Of a stretch of DNA of 64,000 nt, positions 58,930-64,000 are shown piece after piece. The translations under genes and the position numbers were made by a program. The stretch lies in assembly GCA_034509495.1 (NCBI GenBank), contig CM067507.1, forward strand, positions 18,692,602 to 18,756,601, read 5' to 3'. The stretch comes from Acestrorhynchus altus. Its lineage: Eukaryota > Chordata > Actinopteri > Characiformes > Acestrorhynchidae. A model generated the notes under the pieces. That model did no database searches, was not told the DNA's origin, and was given only the letters and a program-made list of their open reading frames with translations. Each line of letters begins with the position of its first letter. The first letter of the stretch is position 1.

Positions 58930-60430
58930 TTAACATGTCATTTTATTCACCCCCTTTGCTATGAAGCCCCTGAATAAAGTTGCAGCCAATTAGATTCAGA
59001 AGTCACATGTTTAGTCAAATGAAGTCCAATTGTGTGCAATCAAATGAAAAGAAAATGGTACCATAACCTGCCAAGAGAGGGCTGCCCACCAAAACTCTCA
59101 GAGGGAGCTGGTGGATCACAAGAGAGTGCATCACAGCTCACTGGTGGTCCGTCCACAGGCTGATAAACCTACCGTGGGACATCCTATCAAATGACACTGC
59201 CATTATCGAATTCCTTTGTGGTGTCTTTACTCACAGTCAGTGCAGACATGAACCACATGAACCATAAACTAGCACTGCAGAATTTGAACAAATATTGCAC
59301 TTATTAGCTGTCAGACCAATATCTTGAACCTCCAAAATGACAATTTACTTACGTGAAGTTAAATATCAAAACTTTTAATGTAAGTCAAATTTATGAAAAA
59401 AAAAAAAAATTCCATGAAATTATCTGTCTAGAATTACCAGAATAAACAAAATATGTCTATCCTTATCATGTATTATTGTCAGTATCAGTGATAATACATG
59501 ATAAACTTATTTTTAATACAGTGAATCAATGTTGTACTCCTTAGTGGTGTCTTTAGTACCTAATATGTGTGCAGTTTTCCTCATGTTATGAACATAAACC
59601 AAAATTAGCCTTCTGTATTAGGTTTGAGCTAGGGGTTGACAGTATCATAGTACAGTATTGTTATCGTGATGCACTGTAGACTTTTGAATATACTGTGGAA
59701 ATGAGAGTTTACAGATATTACAGATATCGAATAAGGCTCATCGTTTTCTTGTGGAGTTTATATTCTCAAGTTTAATTTTCATGATTTCTGTATACTGTAT
59801 ATAATTACATACAAAATACATTCTGCTCATATTTATGAATCACATAAGACAAACTTTGAGCATCCTTTCATTACAACTGCTTGCTTGAAACTCCGGTTAT
59901 TTGGATAATAATTACATTTGGTGGGTCAAAACATAAGGCAGAATTTCCTAAGATGACTCTTGCTGGGCATTTTTGGGTGGCTTTGCCAAGTTGTTGCTAT
60001 AGATATTTTCAGTCCTTGTTTGTTTTGTGGTCTTTATGACATCAGTTTCCTTTTCTGTAGTGAAGTGCAGTTTAACTCAGACTATTGGTCATTTAAAATC
60101 TTTCCGAAGGCTTTTTTCATTTCTTGGTTGCCATGGCAGTGCACTCTGCTCTTTGCTTTGCTGGTTAGGGAATTGCACTTCAATGCTTGTGAAGATGTAA
60201 ATGATTCTAAGCATTTTTCTATAATAGCAGTGCTGTCTTCACTTGTATTTTGAAACAGAAGAATCACTGCGGCCTTCTGGCTCTGTTACAGTATTGTGTA
60301 GGCAAAGACACAAGAGTAGGCCCATAAGCACTTCCCATATTTTTGTGACAATATAATTCCTGCAGTGGTCAAAACAGAGACTATATTGGGAGGTCTGGAG
60401 CCTAAAGAGATAAAAAATACAAAATCCTCA
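58930..60430. other. Non-coding DNA, nothing recognised
   Basis: Includes a 97-codon + frame at 59960-60253 without known features. Confidence 0.5.
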
Positions 60431-60432
60431 GC

Positions 60433-60454
60433 CTGTGTGTGTGTGTGTGTGTGT

Positions 60455-60518
<64 letters not shown>
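60433..60518. repeat. (TG)n microsatellite
   Basis: About 42 TG units with a single GG break near 60455. Confidence 0.98.
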
Positions 60519-60519
<1 letters not shown>

Positions 60520-60639
60520 TGTGGGGTAGTATTTGTAATAATCCAGATGGGTCTTACTGTTAAACAGCACCTCATAAGAGCTAGGATTATGGGTGCTTTT
60601 CTGACAAAATGCACAACTGCATTTAAAGATCAGTTACAA

Positions 60640-60930
60640 ACAAAACTTTAACTATTGCAAAGTAGAAATGCCCATTCAAACATTCCCACTGAAAACAAAT
60701 TGTCCATTTCTGAATAACTTGACATCCTCTCGGTCCTTTGTGATGTAGACTGTAGACAATGACGCTGGTGTCCCAGCAGCTCCCAATTCAAAGCAGACCT
60801 ATCTTTTAGTGGTTCTTGGGTTTTGTGGACCTTGGAATCTGCAGCTGATTTGAAGTGGCTCGAAGAGACATGACTTAAATCTACAAACATCTTTCTCAGA
60901 TCTGCACTATGCTCCTTTCCCATTGTATTG
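60640..60930 (-). mobile_element. Tc1-like transposase N-terminal relic
   Basis: The minus strand reads MGKEHSADLRKMFVDLSHV from 60923, like the MGK--ELS-DLR--IVDL start of Tc1 transposases, then VSSSHFK and, at about 60770, LGHQRHCLQSTSQRTER with decayed similarity to the second DNA-binding subdomain. The rest is missing. By-eye similarity only. Confidence 0.5.
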
Positions 60931-63475
60931 TTTGTTGGCCCATCCAGTGAATTTACTTCTGAATGAATGGCTGTACATATATTTTTATAAACTTGTGCAC
61001 CAAATTCTTTATTTGAAATGTATATTGCCCATCTATTTCACACATATGTAATGTTGAAACCCAACTTCCCAGTTCCTACTTCTCCTCCTTCTACAGTGTA
61101 TGAAACAAGATCAATCACTGTCCTTCTGCTCCTGGTCAACTCTGAGCACTTCATCTATGCAATTTGCCTCTGTGTTTGACATAGTGCCTCTGTAATTTAG
61201 ACAAGTTTAGACCATACCTTGCAGTTGTTTTCTAACAGATCCCCCTCCACACTCCTCTATGTCCTGCTCTTTTGACTGAAATAACAATGGACACCTGGGT
61301 CGAATTTGCTGTACCTGAGAGCTGCCATCAAAGTCTATTTAATGCTTCATAAACGTTACTCATAGCTCAATGTTTATATCAATATGAAGTCCAGAGGCCT
61401 CTACCACTGAAATCTGAAGAGGCCATTACCACAGCCTGAGTGGCCCATTAGCTTAATGGCTGTCTAAAGTTTCACTCTGGATGTATTGCTGTTATGGCTG
61501 AGAGCTTTGCGTTTTCCTTTTTACGGCTCCATTGGATTCACAACACCTAAGAACAGGGCAGAGAAAAACAAAACAAATGTAAAGGTAATGGGACACAAGT
61601 GAAGCATAGTGGAGGTCGGCCCTGAGACAGCAGGCTGTCCGAACATTTGCAAAGGATGAGAAGGCACTTTTCATGTCCAAATGATTTTCCTGACCATTGT
61701 CCATTGTTCTGAAGGTCGCCTTGACCCCAGAGCAGACCTTTAGCCATCCTCTCCAGCTGCTGAATGTAGAACAAGAAAGGTTCTGTTATTCCAGCACCTT
61801 ACCAAGCCTTCTCTGTGGACCACTGCCATATGGCCTCTTCACTGTAAATAGGCTTCCTATTCAATTCTACATTTTTCCACTGGTGATGTGTGTGAGAATG
61901 ACTTACCATTTTTAAAAGTGCTTGCATTGCAACTTGTGGAGGAGCGTCAAGGGAAATGCAGGGGCATATATCAAGCTAAAGCAATTCTAACCTCCTGATC
62001 AGTTTCAAAGGGGATAGATTATTGGATTTCATGCAATGTGCTGATGTGCAAACTTTACAAAATTTTCTGAAATCTAATTTCTTCTGAACAGGCCTCAGGA
62101 ATTAGTGTAATTATTGCCTCAAAACAATATAACTCGTATATGAACAAGTTCCATTAAATATCATTTTGGAGATACGTGGTTTTCAACTGGGATATTGTCT
62201 ATTAATATTCCATTGGTCTTTGACCTTCTGCATTAATGCATAAATAGTATAAACAGTAAATAAACAGTAAAGACATAATTTACAATCATTGCATCATGTT
62301 GGCAGCATTCGTTGGCATTGTTTATTGCATTTGTTTGGTGACTCAACAGAATGCCTGGCATAGTCATGAAGTTTTAAGAGAGATGTGATTTGCGGGCCTG
62401 TGCGTTTCTGCTCTACATCATCTGCTCATGCTTCTCTCAAATAAATTCATAACCACAGCAGGGAAAAGCAAGAGTCAAGTTACTGAAACTGCTCTTTCCG
62501 GTAAAACAGTCTTCACTTTTATTACAAGTGACAAGAAGGTTTCAAAATGTCACTATCAGAGCACTAGTTTGCCTCTCACTTGTTTGACTCTGCAGACCTT
62601 AAATGGCAGTTAGTTCTTACGGCAGGAAGCAAGCAGAGCCACCACAGACTAACCTCCCAGGTCCTGGGTCAGGTCAGCATATGTGCCTAGACCAGAAAAT
62701 GGGGGGTCTAAACATCTGATACTTCTTTTAAAAACTTCGGCGGTCCACGGTGGCTACTTGAACCTTTACCTCTACCCCCTGGCCTTATTATCATAATCGG
62801 AGGTTAAGACTTTATTGTATGCTCATTTTACAGTGGTAGTCAACTTAGTCAACTCTGATCAACCCTGATCATCTTAGACATATTACAGACTTCCCACTGT
62901 TGTATACACACTGGAGACTGTTATGTTATTGATTTGGAATGAGAATATAGCAGAGAGATGTGTTTATGACTCATGCCACACTTGGCTCTTAATCCAGACA
63001 AGACATGAAGAAACACAACAAAATTTGAAAGACTCATAAATAACACTAAATTAGGTTGGAGAGAACCGTTCTTCATGATCTCATTTTTTAACATCCTGTA
63101 CTTGTGAACCTTAAACCACAGATTTCAGAACAACAAAAACTGAAACCAATGAGCCACATATACACTGTTACAAATGTCCAAATATACTATTCACTCCTCC
63201 ACCCATATGGTCCATATTATATACAAAATAAGCTGCAAAAATCCTCATTGTGTAACACATTTAGACATATTTAGTATCCATATATTTAGCATATTGCAGC
63301 TGTGTACCATTTATTAATTTTTTTTAGGCAATCAGAACAGAGATTATTTATCACTCTTAATAATTGCCTCAGTCATAAAAATTGCCTGTTTAAGTGTAAG
63401 CAGTGATTAGAAGTTGCATATGGTCATGTACAATTATTGAGTGTGTAAGATGCTTTCCTTCCAAAAAGCTGGCCT
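60931..63475. other. Non-coding DNA, nothing recognised
   Basis: Only short frames; no repeat identified. Confidence 0.5.
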
Positions 63476-63504
63476 ACTAACAATTCCTTAAAAACACTGC
63501 AGGG

Positions 63505-63610
63505 GGACAAGCGTTCTCCTATGAAGCGCCTCAACTCTGGAAAACCCTTCCTGTTACTGTTTGGGACTCTGACACACTCAGCCTAGATTGAAAACATTTC
63601 TCTTCACATT
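63505..63610 (+). mobile_element. LINE ORF2 C-terminal fragment
   Basis: Reads AFSYEAPQLWKTLPVTVWDS then DTLS and a stop before KHFSSH; fish L2/CR1-group LINEs end with AFS-AAP-LWN-LP--VR-S-SL--FK--LKT-LF. The match is by recall. The adjacent 63610-63760 segment may be its 3' tail. Confidence 0.6.
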
Positions 63611-63904
63611 GGTTTTTGGCTAACCCTTCTTTACAGGCTGTTCTCCTGCTGTTGCTCTGTTATCCTCTGATTACAGGTGTCTGGTCATTACTACCTCCCT
63701 TACAGGCTCATCATGTCCACTCCGGATAGGATGTTGCACCTGAAGGGAGGACTTCAAGTAAGCCTAAGTTGAAATAGTGTGATGGTAGCAAGAAGTTGAA
63801 TATCTCTAAAATTATGTTCACAAAGCACTGAAAGCAGACAAGATCATGTTTTCTACAGATAGATAACACTAATAAAAGTTGCTATTTTTAATAGGAACAA
63901 AATA

Positions 63905-64000
63905 TAGGTAGGCACTGGCTTCCTGTAGTTGCTGCATCAGATTCAAAACCTTGATGCTGACCTTCAAAGCCAAAAATAGACAGGCATTATGGCAATGGTC
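63905..64000 (+). mobile_element. LINE ORF2 fragment running off the window
   Basis: Reads WLPVVA, a one-base slip, then IRFKTLMLTFKAKNRQ, resembling the LHWLPV--RI-FK-L-L-YKA motif that precedes the LINE C-terminus. It lies downstream of the C-terminal fragment, so these are two insertions of a similar element. Confidence 0.55.

Noticed and set aside
1..64000. tRNA, rRNA, snRNA or endogenous retrovirus genes
   Set aside because: I looked by eye for typical internal promoter boxes, conserved rRNA blocks and paired LTRs with gag/pol motifs, and saw none I could support. A scan with tRNAscan-SE or Infernal would settle it.

Overview
The window looks like nuclear DNA of a teleost fish. It is AT-rich and CpG-poor, has no dense or operon-like coding, carries long CA/TG, GA, GATA/GACA and AAT microsatellites, and holds about eleven decayed Tc1/mariner relics plus hAT-type MITEs of the kinds that fill fish genomes. 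Several repeats resemble families I know from otophysan fishes (characins, catfishes, carps), but the species cannot be fixed from the sequence alone.

I can support one protein-coding gene: cenpw, encoding the centromere/kinetochore histone-fold protein CENP-W, on the + strand. It has three small coding exons (29712-29801, 34790-34903, 36502-36528) with canonical GT-AG junctions, all in phase 0. They join to a 76-residue protein. A CpG-rich promoter lies just upstream, with a CRE-like site and a CDE/CHR-like cell-cycle pair, and an AATAAA signal lies 73 bases after the stop. Exons 1 and 3 are too short to show as ordinary long ORFs.

Layout. 1-16 kb: a dispersed, unrecognised repeat of about 0.6 kb (family B, five copies), Tc1 relics, a foldback element split by a Tc1 element, and a long element (family A) split by a hAT MITE. 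16-27 kb: mostly non-repetitive non-coding DNA with a 20-bp perfect palindrome in a possible regulatory element, a telomere-like degenerate tract, local duplications and a palindromic MITE. 27.8-29.56 kb: a 1.75-kb degenerate GACA/GATA satellite ending about 150 bases before the cenpw start codon. 29.6-36.6 kb: cenpw. 36.7-44.6 kb: family A pieces, a polypyrimidine tract, hAT MITEs, and two duplicated blocks. 44.6-56 kb: more Tc1 relics, including one with both inverted repeats and TA flanks, a LINE 3' end and family A again. 56-64 kb: largely featureless, with microsatellites, a Tc1 N-terminal relic and LINE fragments at the right edge.

I found no evidence of a new multi-gene system. The observations most worth following up are the cenpw gene model and its promoter, the Bkm-like GATA/GACA array beside it, the unnamed repeat families, and the palindrome near 17.9 kb. 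All family assignments come from recall and by-eye comparison; no database was searched.
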